A DNA stretch of 55,093 bases from DATLXU01 sp035575515 (GCA_035575515.1 DATLXU010000027.1:1-55093), one strand, 5' to 3'; positions 8,270 through 16,268 are shown, counted from the first letter of the stretch. Made by a program: numbers and translations. The notes: generated from the letters alone by a model not told the origin.

Positions 8270-8419
8270 CATCTGGTCTGATTTAGAACTCCGGGGCGCG
8301 AAAGGAGAGTGGCAGAAATCGCGCCCCTGAGCGGCCCCACATCCACTTCACTCGAAACAAGATTGCTCGCCAAAATTATTCTCTCTTGATCGAACGAAGC
8401 TCTCTCAGCCGACTGTAGA

Positions 8420-9034
8420 TCACTCTTTGCGCAGGAACGCAGAGTCCACCTGCGCTCCTGCGTGACACTGCGCGCACATCTGCATCTGGGTGCTATCGCC
8501 TTTGCCGGTCACGTGACCTCTCGCATCGGTTGTAACCCAGAGCCAGCCATTCGCGGTCTTTTCCATCCCGAAGATGGTCCCCTTTTCGCCGGGCTTTCCG
8601 CTTGTATTTGCGTGCGACTCTTTAATGAGTATCGAGCCGACGGGAAAGCTCCTGGCCTTGCTCCTGATCGCTTCTTGAGCGGTCGGATTGGCAAAGGTCG
8701 TGACGAATAGGCCGCCGTGCGCTTCACTCAACAGCGGCTTGCTGTTTATCTTCGTCCAATGGCTGTAAGAAGTGGCGGGCGCGTAAACTTCTTCGGAAGC
8801 CTTCTTGGCTGCGCATGGATTGCAAGGGTTCTGAGCTTTGTTCGCGCAAGGGTTACAGGGATTTTGCGCCTTCTTCTTTGCGCAGGGATTACAGGGATTG
8901 ACTGGCTGCTGTTGTTCGACCGCGCCTCTTTCTTCCGGCTTTGGGGCAAAGCCCGTCTTGCCGAGGGCGAATGCCGCAAAGCTGCTCAGAAACAAAGTCA
9001 GCGTCAAAATTTGCCATGATCTGCGAGTTTTCAT
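8420..9034 (-). CDS. Cytochrome P460 family protein with NPCNPCA repeats
   Basis: A 204-residue secreted P460 protein paralogous to the one at 765-1340. Residues 1-24 are a signal peptide. A linker holds three copies of NPCNPCA (46-52, 58-64, 69-75), giving six extra cysteines separated by Lys/Ala runs. The P460 domain then shows SHWTKINSKPLLSEAHGG, FPVGSILIKES, NGWLWVTTDARG and the heme site CAQCH (187-191). The cysteine repeats may bind metal or form disulfides as a rigid spacer; that is inference. It is the gene before the TlpA thioredoxin, which could keep these cysteines reduced. Confidence 0.87.
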   Translation of the reverse strand: MKTRRSWQILTLTLFLSSFAAFALGKTGFAPKPEERGAVEQQQPVNPCNPCAKKKAQNPCNPCANKAQNPCNPCAAKKASEEVYAPATSYSHWTKINSKPLLSEAHGGLFVTTFANPTAQEAIRSKARSFPVGSILIKESHANTSGKPGEKGTIFGMEKTANGWLWVTTDARGHVTGKGDSTQMQMCAQCHAGAQVDSAFLRKE

Positions 9035-9064
9035 AATTGAATTCTAACCTCCTTTGACTTCAAT

Positions 9065-9093
9065 CTTCGCTGCGAAGGCTGACGCCAAGCCTT
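9065..9093. repeat. Two overlapping short hairpins upstream of P460
   Basis: CTTCG-CTG-CGAAG (9065-9077) overlaps AAGGCT-7 nt-AGCCTT (9075-9093), so the two stems are mutually exclusive. They lie about 30-60 bp before the P460 start, in its probable leader. There is no clear U-tract. They may be regulatory or the remains of the terminator of the decayed receptor gene. Confidence 0.35.
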
Positions 9094-9327
9094 CCACATT
9101 CTGTTTCAGGCATTGGCCCGACTACCGGCGCATCAAGCATCCAAGTTATATCTCAGTTCCCAATTGTGTTCAGTAATTGCAGCCACGCAGCTTTCGCTCA
9201 ATGGAAAAAATGTTGGATCGTTGCTCTTGCGCTCTCATCAATTCATCGCGACTGATTTGCGCGCTTTCTCTGCAAACAGCTATCTCACAAACTAACAATC
9301 GCTTAGAACCGGGGTTTATTCCTCGTT

Positions 9328-9997
9328 TCAGAACTCAATCACAAACTTTCCCCTGAACGACCGGCCTACACCGTTAAAGAAGCCGCCAAAATTAGAGCTC
9401 GCCAGGCTGCCTTGGAAGTCGCGCAGGTTGAAATGATTCGTGACATTGAAAATCTTCAAGCCGAGTTTCGCCCTCTATTTCTTATCTCCCGGCAGCGGCA
9501 CGCTCTTCATCACCTGCAAGTCGAGCGAGCCAAAAGTCGGGAAGCGGCCTGCTTGATTGCGCGGGCCGACAAAAAATCCGGTCCTCGTCCGTGATCGAAA
9601 GCGGAAAGCCGTCGCGAATGTCGAGAACGGGCGCGATGCTCATTCCATAAATCAGATTGAAGTTGCCCCAGAACAGGAAGCGATTTGGCGCGTCCCAAGG
9701 AAGCCGTGATCGTTCGTTTCACCTGATAATCGGCGCTTCAAAGTTCCCGAAGAAAGAATTGAAGTCGTTTAGATCGCCAGTGGCTTTCGAGCGCACGTAT
9801 GACGCGACGAATTAATCCGCCTGACGGAATTTATATCGCGCCGTCACCTGAAATTCCTTGTAGCTTGATTCGCCGCCGCTCGCGAGCAGCAAAAGGCTGC
9901 CGAGCATCAGGTCTTGAGATGTATTGAGAATGTACTCGCGCCGCCCTTCGCGTTGCTGGTAGCCGACCCGCACGAAGAGACTCTTCCTCTCCTTCGA
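9328..9997 (-). pseudogene. Decayed C-terminus of a TonB-type outer membrane receptor
   Basis: Minus-strand translation gives recognisable barrel sequence broken by stops and at least one frameshift. Segments include LFVRVGYQQREGRREYIL, FQVTARYKFRQAD then stop, FVASYVRSKATGDLNDFNSF, then a stop after EAPIIR. It resumes as WDAPNRFLFWGNFNLIYGM, then in another frame GPRNQAGRFPTFGSLDLQVM, IFNVTNHFNLRDF and a proper C-terminus GRSFRGKFVIEF before TGA at 9328. The upstream end stops right at the pentaheme gene's stop codon, so the first two-thirds were removed. The type is the same as the intact receptor at 4481-7459. Confidence 0.85.
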
Positions 9998-10006
9998 TTG
10001 GCTACG

Positions 10007-11236
10007 TTATAGCGGGATTTCCTTCTCAAAAAGTGTGTAGCCTGATGTGCGCGCCGTCTTCAAGGCTTCCGTGAGCAATCTTCTTTCAGTGGCAGAAAGC
10101 CGACCCGCCAGCTTCGCCTCGTAGAACCTTCGATAGAACTCATCTGGGTAAACCATAACGACGGCTCGCAGCGTCAGCCCCTTTCGATCAATTGCCCGAA
10201 CATAGCGAAACTCGTGCTTGCCTTTTGGAGGGATTCGCGTGTCGGCAATCTCGCGTGATATATCCATCGTCACCTCACGACCGACAGCCTCTTGTCGCAA
10301 GCTGCCGGGAATCGGGCGACCACTGTCGTCGAGCAGTTCCATTTTCAGTACAACCTTAGGCGTGACATAACTGGGGAAATAATGGCCGACGCCGCTGTTT
10401 GTCAGCGTGAGCGTCGCTTGAAGCATCTCGCCCGCGTTGTAATGAGGCTGGCTTGTTTGCAACTCAACCGTCACGCCACGCCTGACCATTTCCGGGTCGT
10501 GAATGCCTCGCCACAGGTGGCGACGATCAGGCATATGGCATTGCTGGCACGCGATGCCTTGCGCAGCGTAAGGGCTGCTCTTCCATTCGTTGTAGGTGTT
10601 CTCCAGCAGTTTTCCGTTCAACTCGCGCTCGCCTTCTTTGAATTGATGGCAGCCCATACAGAACTCGGCGCGCTCAAACGCAGCGGTCCATGTAGCTCCG
10701 CCATGCGGCGCCTGGTCTGGCGGGAGCGTACCTTCTAGCGAGCCATCTCGCTGCGGCGGCCCGAACCGCTGATAGTTCCTCACGTGGCAGCCAGCGCACG
10801 TCAGCCCATGTTTTTGCAATGCGGCATCAAAACGAGGGTTCTTTTTGAATTGAGAAGACGCTTGATACAACTCCTGCTGCTCAGCGAGCGGAGCGTGACA
10901 GGTATAGCACATCACCGCCGTCTCAGCCGCCTCTCGCAGCATGCCTGGCATCTGTCCGAGCAAGCCCGGCCCTATGCTCCGGCTATGAATAGTGGTCTTC
11001 CAATCTTCGAACTGCGCCTGATGGCAAATCCCGCAACTGGCCGGGTCCAGAGACGACTCCAGCTCCGAAAACGTCGCTGGCGGCTGACCCTGTGGCGGCA
11101 CTGGCAATCGCCAATGTTTCTTCAAGAAATCGAGTTGCACCTGTTCGGTCGTTTGTTGTGGCTGTTGGCTGAAAGCCATAACCGTCACGACCAGAATTAG
11201 AACGCTGCCAGCGATTAGGAATTTAATCATCGCCAC
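10007..11236 (-). CDS. Pentaheme cytochrome c (c554-like)
   Basis: A 409-residue secreted multiheme cytochrome. The start is a GTG six bases after GAGGAA; an ATG two codons later is the alternative. Residues 1-23 are a signal peptide (MIKFLIAGSVLILVVTVMAFS). Five heme sites are CGICH (68-72), CYTCH (110-114), CAGCH (147-151), CMGCH (193-197) and CQQCH (230-234), with extra histidines such as H84, H143 and H179 as possible distal ligands. Residues 255-370 form a heme-free beta-rich domain (VTVELQTSQPHYNAGEM, LTLTNSGVGHYFPSYV). The heme part resembles cytochrome c554-type proteins. It follows the GrdB-like gene by 36 bp and probably passes electrons between periplasmic partners. Confidence 0.9.
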   Translation of the reverse strand: MAMIKFLIAGSVLILVVTVMAFSQQPQQTTEQVQLDFLKKHWRLPVPPQGQPPATFSELESSLDPASCGICHQAQFEDWKTTIHSRSIGPGLLGQMPGMLREAAETAVMCYTCHAPLAEQQELYQASSQFKKNPRFDAALQKHGLTCAGCHVRNYQRFGPPQRDGSLEGTLPPDQAPHGGATWTAAFERAEFCMGCHQFKEGERELNGKLLENTYNEWKSSPYAAQGIACQQCHMPDRRHLWRGIHDPEMVRRGVTVELQTSQPHYNAGEMLQATLTLTNSGVGHYFPSYVTPKVVLKMELLDDSGRPIPGSLRQEAVGREVTMDISREIADTRIPPKGKHEFRYVRAIDRKGLTLRAVVMVYPDEFYRRFYEAKLAGRLSATERRLLTEALKTARTSGYTLFEKEIPL

Positions 11237-11272
11237 CGTTTGTTCCTCGCTGAGCGGGTAACCACATCCAAT

Positions 11273-12106
11273 TCAGTGGGCCCGCTTGAGAAGTTGTTTT
11301 TCCCTGAGATCATCTTTCGTCCACTTGTAAGGCAACTCAATGATGGCGCCCGGCTCGGTGATCTTCTCGGCTGCATTCAGTGAGTCAAGCAGTATTCGTC
11401 GCTGCAACTCGCAGTCATGTAAGTCGCCAAACGTATGGCCGAAAGGATGCTCGACGTAAAGTGCGCGAGACGGTTTTACCATTTCGGTGATCTGCCGGAC
11501 AAGCGTCAGCGAAATTGTCGCAAGTCCCGCTTCATCAAGTGCTCGCTGTATCAGCCCGACCGACTGATTGCACACCGGTCAGGCAGGCGCGAGCAACACC
11601 AGATCAACTTCATCGGCTTTGAGCTTCTCAGCCACTTCTGGTGCCGTTTCATTAATCAGCGGCTCGGTCACAGCTATATAACCCATGAACGAATAATGCC
11701 GCGTAGCCAGCGCGCCAATGATCCCTTCACTCTCTAACTCGCGAAGCCGGTCGAGAGGAAAGACACAGTTCTTGTCCTCGCTCACCCGCACGATGTTGTA
11801 TCCGACGTGTGACAACACTAGATCATTCAAATTCGCCTCGTTCGGAATCTCGCGATAGGTGTGATCTCCGATCCTACTTCTCAAATTAAATGGCAAATCG
11901 GTTTTCAGATGCGCGCCTGCCGTCGTTACCATTGCGACGCGGCACTCAGGTAGGGGTTTCGTGAGTCGGTTCACTGGCGAAGGTGTGCCGTAGCTTACCC
12001 AATCAAAATCGGGATAGCCCCTCTCACGAATAAACTGCTTTTCAACTTCGACAAAATTCGCATCGGCAAGCCCGCCCGTTGTCGTTGAGACGCTTTGTGA
12101 ATACAT
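11273..12106 (-). CDS. GrdB-family protein, probable selenoprotein with in-frame TGA
   Basis: Two abutting open frames are one gene. Codons 1-175 end DEVDLVLLAPA, then TGA (11579-11581), and the same frame continues PVCNQSVGLIQRALDEAG to a stop at 11273, 277 residues in all. The join gives U-P-V-C, a selenocysteine-x-x-Cys redox motif placed as in the glycine/sarcosine/betaine/proline reductase selenoprotein B family. The flanking sequence (VAMVTTAGAHLKTDLPFN before it, KPSRALYVEHPFGHTFGD after it) is equally family-like on both sides. An mRNA hairpin just after the TGA fits a bacterial SECIS. The likely role is a thiol/selenol oxidoreductase; the substrate is unknown. It lies between AhpD-like and pentaheme cytochrome genes on the same strand. 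Confidence 0.85.
11550..11581 (-). promoter_or_regulatory. Candidate bSECIS hairpin after the in-frame TGA
   Basis: In the mRNA, TGA is followed after 10 bases by the stem AUCAG/CUGAU (11564-11568 with 11550-11554) around the 9-nt loop UCGGUCGGG. The loop contains GGUC, the kind of G-U motif that SelB reads in the formate dehydrogenase SECIS. The stem is only five base pairs, so support is moderate. It lies inside the coding region, as bacterial SECIS elements do. Confidence 0.55.
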
Positions 12107-12201
12107 ATAAATCTTCTCCTCATATCGAGAGGCTTGATGGTGGCAGCGCGGCTGGCTGCCGCTTGAAGTGCCCTCTGTCTCTCTTCATTGATTGTTCATT
12201 C

Positions 12202-12588
12202 TTACTTCACATCAGACTTGACGCGCAAATCGTCGAGAAACTTATTGAACCCGCTGAAGAGATCAACAACAGCGAGTACCTCAATCAATTCTTCGGTCGA
12301 AACGCCCATCTGCTTCAGGCCTGCCGCATGGGCATTGATACAGTACTCGCAGTTGCTGACAGCAGACACTGCAAAGGCGAGTATCTCTTTCGTCTTGCGG
12401 TCCAACTTTCCCGGCCCCATTATCACCTTGAACCTATGCCAGCTTGCTTCCAGGTAGGCCGGATAATTGGCCATTGCTTTGAACAGATTAGGGACAAAAG
12501 GTAATCCAAGAGTGTGCTTGACGTCATCAAAGATTTCCTTAACTTGCCCTGTTGCCTGTTGTTCAGAAATCAAAGGTATCGTTGCCAT
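12202..12588 (-). CDS. AhpD-like carboxymuconolactone decarboxylase family protein
   Basis: A 128-residue all-helical AhpD-like protein. The catalytic signature is CEYCINAH, with C80, C83 and H87 and an acidic residue upstream (KEILAFAVSAVSN). Members reduce peroxides through a CXXC disulfide relay or act as gamma-carboxymuconolactone decarboxylases; the CXXC-H pattern favours the redox branch. The start is preceded by AGGAGG-like sequence. The next gene downstream is the selenocysteine-containing GrdB-like gene, so this pair may form a thiol/selenol redox unit; that link is inference. Confidence 0.85.
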   Translation of the reverse strand: MATIPLISEQQATGQVKEIFDDVKHTLGLPFVPNLFKAMANYPAYLEASWHRFKVIMGPGKLDRKTKEILAFAVSAVSNCEYCINAHAAGLKQMGVSTEELIEVLAVVDLFSGFNKFLDDLRVKSDVK

Positions 12589-12648
12589 TTCGCATTCCTC
12601 CTGATGCTCCTTTGCAGATGCGGATCGACACTCAAGTCGAGCGCCGCA

Positions 12649-12939
12649 TCAATCCTCGCCGACAATATAAAGCTCGAATATCTCTTCAGCCTCTCCGCGA
12701 ATCGGACAGGCGCGCAAGAGACTTATGAGTCTCCCGGCATGATCGGCGTCCGTCGAAACCACAAACACCTCAGTAGCGCCTCCGGCCATCGCTTCGATGA
12801 CCGGGCCACTAACCAAGCTGAGGTCGCCATGCTGAAAATTGCTCAAGCCTTCGCTACGTAGCATGCGGTCGAGAACTCTGCAGAAATCTTGGCGGCAGAC
12901 TAGGACCAGCGTCTTTGGTTTCTTGTTTTCCATAATCAT
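12649..12939 (-). CDS. PII-like small protein
   Basis: A 96-residue soluble protein with a ferredoxin-like alternation: TLVLVCRQDFC, a long helix, TEVFVVSTD, a second helix, and a final strand FELYIVGED. That ending is typical of PII-superfamily/DUF3240-type proteins, which sense ligands and modulate membrane partners. Its ATG overlaps the TGA of the upstream small membrane gene (ATGA), indicating coupled translation and possible interaction with it. The family call is by fold pattern only. An in-frame ATG two codons downstream is the alternative start. Confidence 0.65.
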   Translation of the reverse strand: MIMENKKPKTLVLVCRQDFCRVLDRMLRSEGLSNFQHGDLSLVSGPVIEAMAGGATEVFVVSTDADHAGRLISLLRACPIRGEAEEIFELYIVGED

Positions 12940-13130
12940 CGTGCTTCACGGAAACCGTTTCGGATGCCATTGCCTTCTTCTTCATGGCCAGACGGTGATC
13001 GCTCCAAGCCCGGCGCGTTTCGGCGCGAAAGCTGTGCCGCAACCCGCCAAAGCAGAACAAGGATCAGCATAGCATTTGCGCCTATAAAGAGGACGAAGAT
13101 TGATGCTTGAAAAATTCGCATAATGCTCAT
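12936..13130 (-). CDS. Small single-span membrane protein
   Basis: A 64-residue protein with one N-terminal helix (IFVLFIGANAMLILVLLW) and a charged, Arg/Glu/Gly-rich cytoplasmic tail. It is translationally coupled to the PII-like gene by ATGA overlap, so the pair probably works together, for example as a membrane docking peptide and its regulator. The start is the ATG at 13130 after AAAGGTG; a TTG two codons upstream is possible. No family recognised. Confidence 0.55.
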   Translation of the reverse strand: MSIMRIFQASIFVLFIGANAMLILVLLWRVAAQLSRRNAPGLERSPSGHEEEGNGIRNGFREAR

Positions 13131-13287
13131 AATCAAACCGCACCTTTGAACCTAATCGTCTGCCTTATCGCACATCCATTGCCGCCGACCTCGACACCAG
13201 CGTGCACACAGATGCTTGCGCTGCGGTCTTCTCGCACCGCAACACAAGCATCGCCGCGCAATGAAGCATCGCCTGACCTCACAAATC

Positions 13288-13758
13288 TTAGTTTGGCAGT
13301 ATGGAAAGATTGCCCTTCGTGTTTTCAGACCGCGCGGAGCCATACACCTTTCCCAGAACCGCGCCGTAAATCAGGTGGCCAATCAAGCTCCCCATTGCCG
13401 ACATTGCGCCGTGCGGCAGGTTCGATGAAAACAGGCCCGCGCCCATCATCGGCATTACCACTGCCTGAGCCATCAGCCAGACTATCGCGCCGTAGATCGC
13501 TCCCTTTACCAATGAGCTTGACGTGGGCAGGTGATTATGAGCCAGCGCATAACCGGCAGATAACACGACCGAGCCTATAATCAGGTGCATCACTAGCCCG
13601 GCAATCCAGGCGAAGCTGCCGGGCGGGGCTGAGCCGCCCGCAATCACGCTGCCAAGCATCGCCGCTATGTCCATCTTCGGCATTCCCATCACGGGAGCCA
13701 TCACCATTACCATCGTCATCGCCAAAGTGCTGGTCAATCCGGCCACTATAGTTCTCAT
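13288..13758 (-). CDS. Met-rich four-helix membrane protein (YagU/DUF6789-like)
   Basis: A 156-residue inner-membrane protein with about four helices. The N-terminus is unusually methionine-rich (MTMVMVMAPVMGMPKMD) and a later segment has AVVMPMMGAG. The ending GSLIGHLIYGAVLGKVYG is shared in style with the protein at 16907-17365 (SSLMGHIIYGLILGAG), so the two are paralogs. Function is unknown; the methionine clusters could bind copper or simply reflect helix packing. The start follows AAGGAGGTTAAGG. It is divergent from the thioredoxin-fold gene at 13927. Confidence 0.7.
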   Translation of the reverse strand: MRTIVAGLTSTLAMTMVMVMAPVMGMPKMDIAAMLGSVIAGGSAPPGSFAWIAGLVMHLIIGSVVLSAGYALAHNHLPTSSSLVKGAIYGAIVWLMAQAVVMPMMGAGLFSSNLPHGAMSAMGSLIGHLIYGAVLGKVYGSARSENTKGNLSILPN

Positions 13759-13926
13759 TTCCTTAACCTCCTTTCAAAAACCTCGCCGCATCTTGCGAGG
13801 CTTCCATTGCGCGTTGATCGTATCAGGCCGTTCTGCTCGAATCAGTAGTTGCACTCACGCGCATCTTTTTTCTTCGTGTGGTTGCAACCACCGAAGCCAG
13901 TCTCGTTTAATGCTATCGTTCAAGGC

Positions 13927-14238
13927 ATGGCGAGCGTTTCAGACAGCAAACATAGCTACGGCAACGGGCGAGCAAAGCGCCGATTGCAGATATATGTGTC
14001 TTCGGACTGCTTCAGTTGCGAGGAAGCGATACTGATGGCTTCAGAGATAGCCCGCAAGTTCTCTCATCTCCTCACGGAGGTTGTTAATCTCGATGATCCC
14101 GGCGCTCACAGACCGGAGAATGTTTTTGCAGTGCCTACTTACGTGCTCGACGGAAAGGTGTTAAGTCTGGGCAACCCCCATCGCGAGCATCTATTCGCCA
14201 GCATAACGGCGGCGCTGGGTGATGCGCCTCCCGATTAA
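13927..14238 (+). CDS. Thioredoxin/glutaredoxin-fold protein
   Basis: A 103-residue protein. The first strand RLQIYVSSDC leads into CFSC, followed by a long helix (EEAILMASEIARKF), a strand with TEVVNLDDP, a cis-proline loop VPTYVLDGKVL and a C-terminal helix. This is the minimal thioredoxin fold with a CXXC site. There is no leader, so it is probably cytoplasmic. The downstream ATG at 13927 is preferred because residues upstream of it do not fit the fold. It is divergent from the Met-rich membrane gene and 145 bp before the Crp/Fnr gene; a redox-sensing link is plausible. Confidence 0.7.
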   Translation: MASVSDSKHSYGNGRAKRRLQIYVSSDCFSCEEAILMASEIARKFSHLLTEVVNLDDPGAHRPENVFAVPTYVLDGKVLSLGNPHREHLFASITAALGDAPPD

Positions 14239-14332
14239 GAGCTAGAGTCGCCAGAGAAGTTTATGACACCGGCGATAGCGAGAAAGCTTTTAGTATGCGA
14301 CAGCAATCATACCCGGAATGTGGACGCAATCC

Positions 14333-14362
14333 TGGTCATCATGCGAGAAATCGCCCTATAAT
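14333..14362 (+). promoter_or_regulatory. Candidate sigma-70 promoter for the Crp/Fnr gene
   Basis: A perfect TATAAT lies at 14357-14362, with TGGTCA at 14333-14338 and an 18-bp spacer. The -10 is strong and the -35 weak. Transcription would begin about 15 nt before the ATG at 14384. Confidence 0.4.
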
Positions 14363-14383
14363 GACGGCGCAGAGAGACAAAAA

Positions 14384-15178
14384 ATGGAGAAAAGTTTCTT
14401 GTCAACCATTTCGAGGTTAATAGGCGGCGGGAAATCATCAACCGGCCAGGCCGCCAAACAGGCTCCTGGAGCCACTTTCGCGTCTCAGACAGACGCGCCG
14501 AGCAAGGTGGCTTATCTTTCGGCGATGCGGATATTTCGCGACCTCTCGCCCGAAGAGATGAAGATGATTGACGCCTCTACGGTAATGACTACCGCGCCTA
14601 AAGGCAAGATCATCTATATGCCCGATGAAACCGGCGAAGTGCTCTTCTTGCTCAAAAAAGGTTCGGTGCACCTGTACCGACTCTCTTCGGAAGGGCGCAA
14701 GCTGATAGTTCAGACGGTCGGCCCGATGACCTTCTTCGGCGAGATGGCCATCGTGGGCCAGAATATGTACGACCTGTTTGCCGAAGCTGCTGAAGACTGC
14801 ACCATTTGCGTGATGGGCCGGGCAGACGTTGAGAGATTGCTACTGATGAAGCCGCAGGTCGCGCTGCGAATGCTGGAAGAAATAAGCCAGCGAATGCACG
14901 ACGCGCAGGCGCGGTTGGGCGATTCGACCTTCAAAGGCATACCCGCGCGAGTCGCCTCACTGCTGTTGAGCCTATCTAATAACGGCACACATCCAATCAC
15001 GGACATCCGTCATCAAGACATCGCCGATATGATGGGCGTGTATCGCGAGACGGTGAGCAACGCGCTTGGAAGCCTGCGCGATGAAGGCATAATAGATACA
15101 AACCGGAAGGAGATTGTTATCCTCAACCTGGAAAAGCTGCGCGCGGCAGCTAAAGAAGAAATACTGCGAAAGCGGTAG
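14384..15178 (+). CDS. Crp/Fnr-family transcription regulator
   Basis: A 264-residue regulator. Residues 1-40 are a Ser/Ala-rich leader. A cyclic-nucleotide-binding-type beta-roll follows (KIIYMPDETGEVLFLLKKG, MTFFGEMAIVG), then a long dimer helix and a winged helix with recognition segment MMGVYRETVSNALGSLRDEG. The beta-roll lacks an obvious four-cysteine iron-sulfur set, so it is not a classical Fnr. The effector could be a nucleotide, heme or none. Its position, after redox genes and before a sigma/anti-sigma pair, suggests control of respiration; that is inference. Confidence 0.88.
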   Translation: MEKSFLSTISRLIGGGKSSTGQAAKQAPGATFASQTDAPSKVAYLSAMRIFRDLSPEEMKMIDASTVMTTAPKGKIIYMPDETGEVLFLLKKGSVHLYRLSSEGRKLIVQTVGPMTFFGEMAIVGQNMYDLFAEAAEDCTICVMGRADVERLLLMKPQVALRMLEEISQRMHDAQARLGDSTFKGIPARVASLLLSLSNNGTHPITDIRHQDIADMMGVYRETVSNALGSLRDEGIIDTNRKEIVILNLEKLRAAAKEEILRKR

Positions 15179-15204
15179 TCTCACTTGAGCGGAGTTAAGG
15201 CTTG

Positions 15205-15495
15205 ATTGTAGCCTCGACCTTCGTCACGCGCCTTGCGGATTTGAGTACTCCCTAACGGTCGTGCTACTGATTCGATAGTCGTGCGCAACGCGCTCTTTTT
15301 CTGGCCGCTCACGCCCAAGACCGATTTCCGCGTTGCGCCCTGGACTACGTTTACCGATCCGGAAATGGCGCATATAGGGCTGACCGAGCGTGAAGCGCGT
15401 GAAAAGCATGATGCGAAAGCAGCGCATATCTATCGCATGAGCTTTGCGGAAAATGATCGCGCGCATACGGAAGAAGAAACGCGCGGGCTACTTCC
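15205..15495 (+). pseudogene. Relic of a mercuric-reductase-like flavin disulfide reductase
   Basis: From 15275 one frame reads IVVRNALFFWPL, then FRVAPWTTFTDPEMAHIGLT, EREAREKH and a stretch ending EEETRGLL. This is the dimerisation-domain segment of pyridine-nucleotide-disulfide oxidoreductases such as mercuric reductase. Upstream only scraps (FVTRLAD) remain, with stops between, so the FAD and NAD domains are gone. The relic ends where the convergent anti-sigma gene stops. It is unlikely to be functional. Confidence 0.75.
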
Positions 15496-15497
15496 GA

Positions 15498-16268
15498 TTA
15501 ATCAGCCTCTAGTTGAGCGGCCAATGCTTGAGCTATGGCCGATGTCTGTTTGTCATCGAGCGATGAGACGACGAGCAATTCAATGCCTGAGCGGGAGATA
15601 GAAACGGCGTTGTAATTGTCTCGGTGAATGACGCGCAACTCTTCAGCTATCATCTGCGAAGAGCGCGGGCGCAGGAAAAGCGAGACCGGCTGCTGCTCGC
15701 GATTGTAGAAAATCAGATGGAGAAACTCTACTCCATCCACTTTGCAGACGCGCCCGCGCGATTCGCCAAACCCGAAAGCCGACAGGTCCGGCATCACTTT
15801 CATATTCCCGTAAAGTGCGATCAGTTTGGCGAGCTCGTCGCTGTCGGTGATCGCTCCCATCAAATTATCAATCGAGCAGTGATCGGCATGATCTGATATG
15901 ACTGCGGCGTAGACGCTCTGGTTTGAGCCAGGCAATAGCCCCATGCGAAGCAAGAGCAAAGCAGCGACTATCGCTATAAGGGCAACAGCGACGACGCGGC
16001 TCCACATAGGCAATAGGAACCAGCGGCGGGCTGATTTTGAGGTCTCCTTTTGTATGGCGCCAAGAATATTTTCACGAACATGGCTGCTGTTGAGCGGGAC
16101 GGAGCGGGCGGCCTGCTTCAGCAATCGGTCTTGTTCCGCAAGCGCGTCAAGCAATCGCGAGCAAACCGGGCAGGTTTCCAGATGGCGCTGCGCGTCGAGC
16201 GTGCTGCGAGCGTCCAACTCATTATCCATGTACAATTGGATGATCTGTTTTATTTCAGCGCAATTCAT
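15498..16268 (-). CDS. Zinc-binding anti-sigma factor, membrane-anchored
   Basis: A 256-residue regulator partnered with the ECF sigma gene 48 bp upstream. Residues 1-45 are the zinc anti-sigma domain with HLETCPVC, the HX3CX2C motif, plus an N-terminal NC. Residues 82-110 are one transmembrane helix. The periplasmic part contains HADHCSID and a strand-rich tail (VEFLHLIFYNREQQPVSLFL). The start chosen is ATG at 16268 with CGGAG five bases upstream; the longer reading begins at a GTG two codons earlier. It should hold the sigma factor inactive until an envelope or redox cue; the cue is unknown. Confidence 0.85.
   Translation of the reverse strand: MNCAEIKQIIQLYMDNELDARSTLDAQRHLETCPVCSRLLDALAEQDRLLKQAARSVPLNSSHVRENILGAIQKETSKSARRWFLLPMWSRVVAVALIAIVAALLLLRMGLLPGSNQSVYAAVISDHADHCSIDNLMGAITDSDELAKLIALYGNMKVMPDLSAFGFGESRGRVCKVDGVEFLHLIFYNREQQPVSLFLRPRSSQMIAEELRVIHRDNYNAVSISRSGIELLVVSSLDDKQTSAIAQALAAQLEAD

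Noticed and set aside
13137..13287. 35-codon Cys-containing frame on the minus strand between the membrane genes
   Set aside because: No ribosome site, no hydrophobic pattern and too short to judge.
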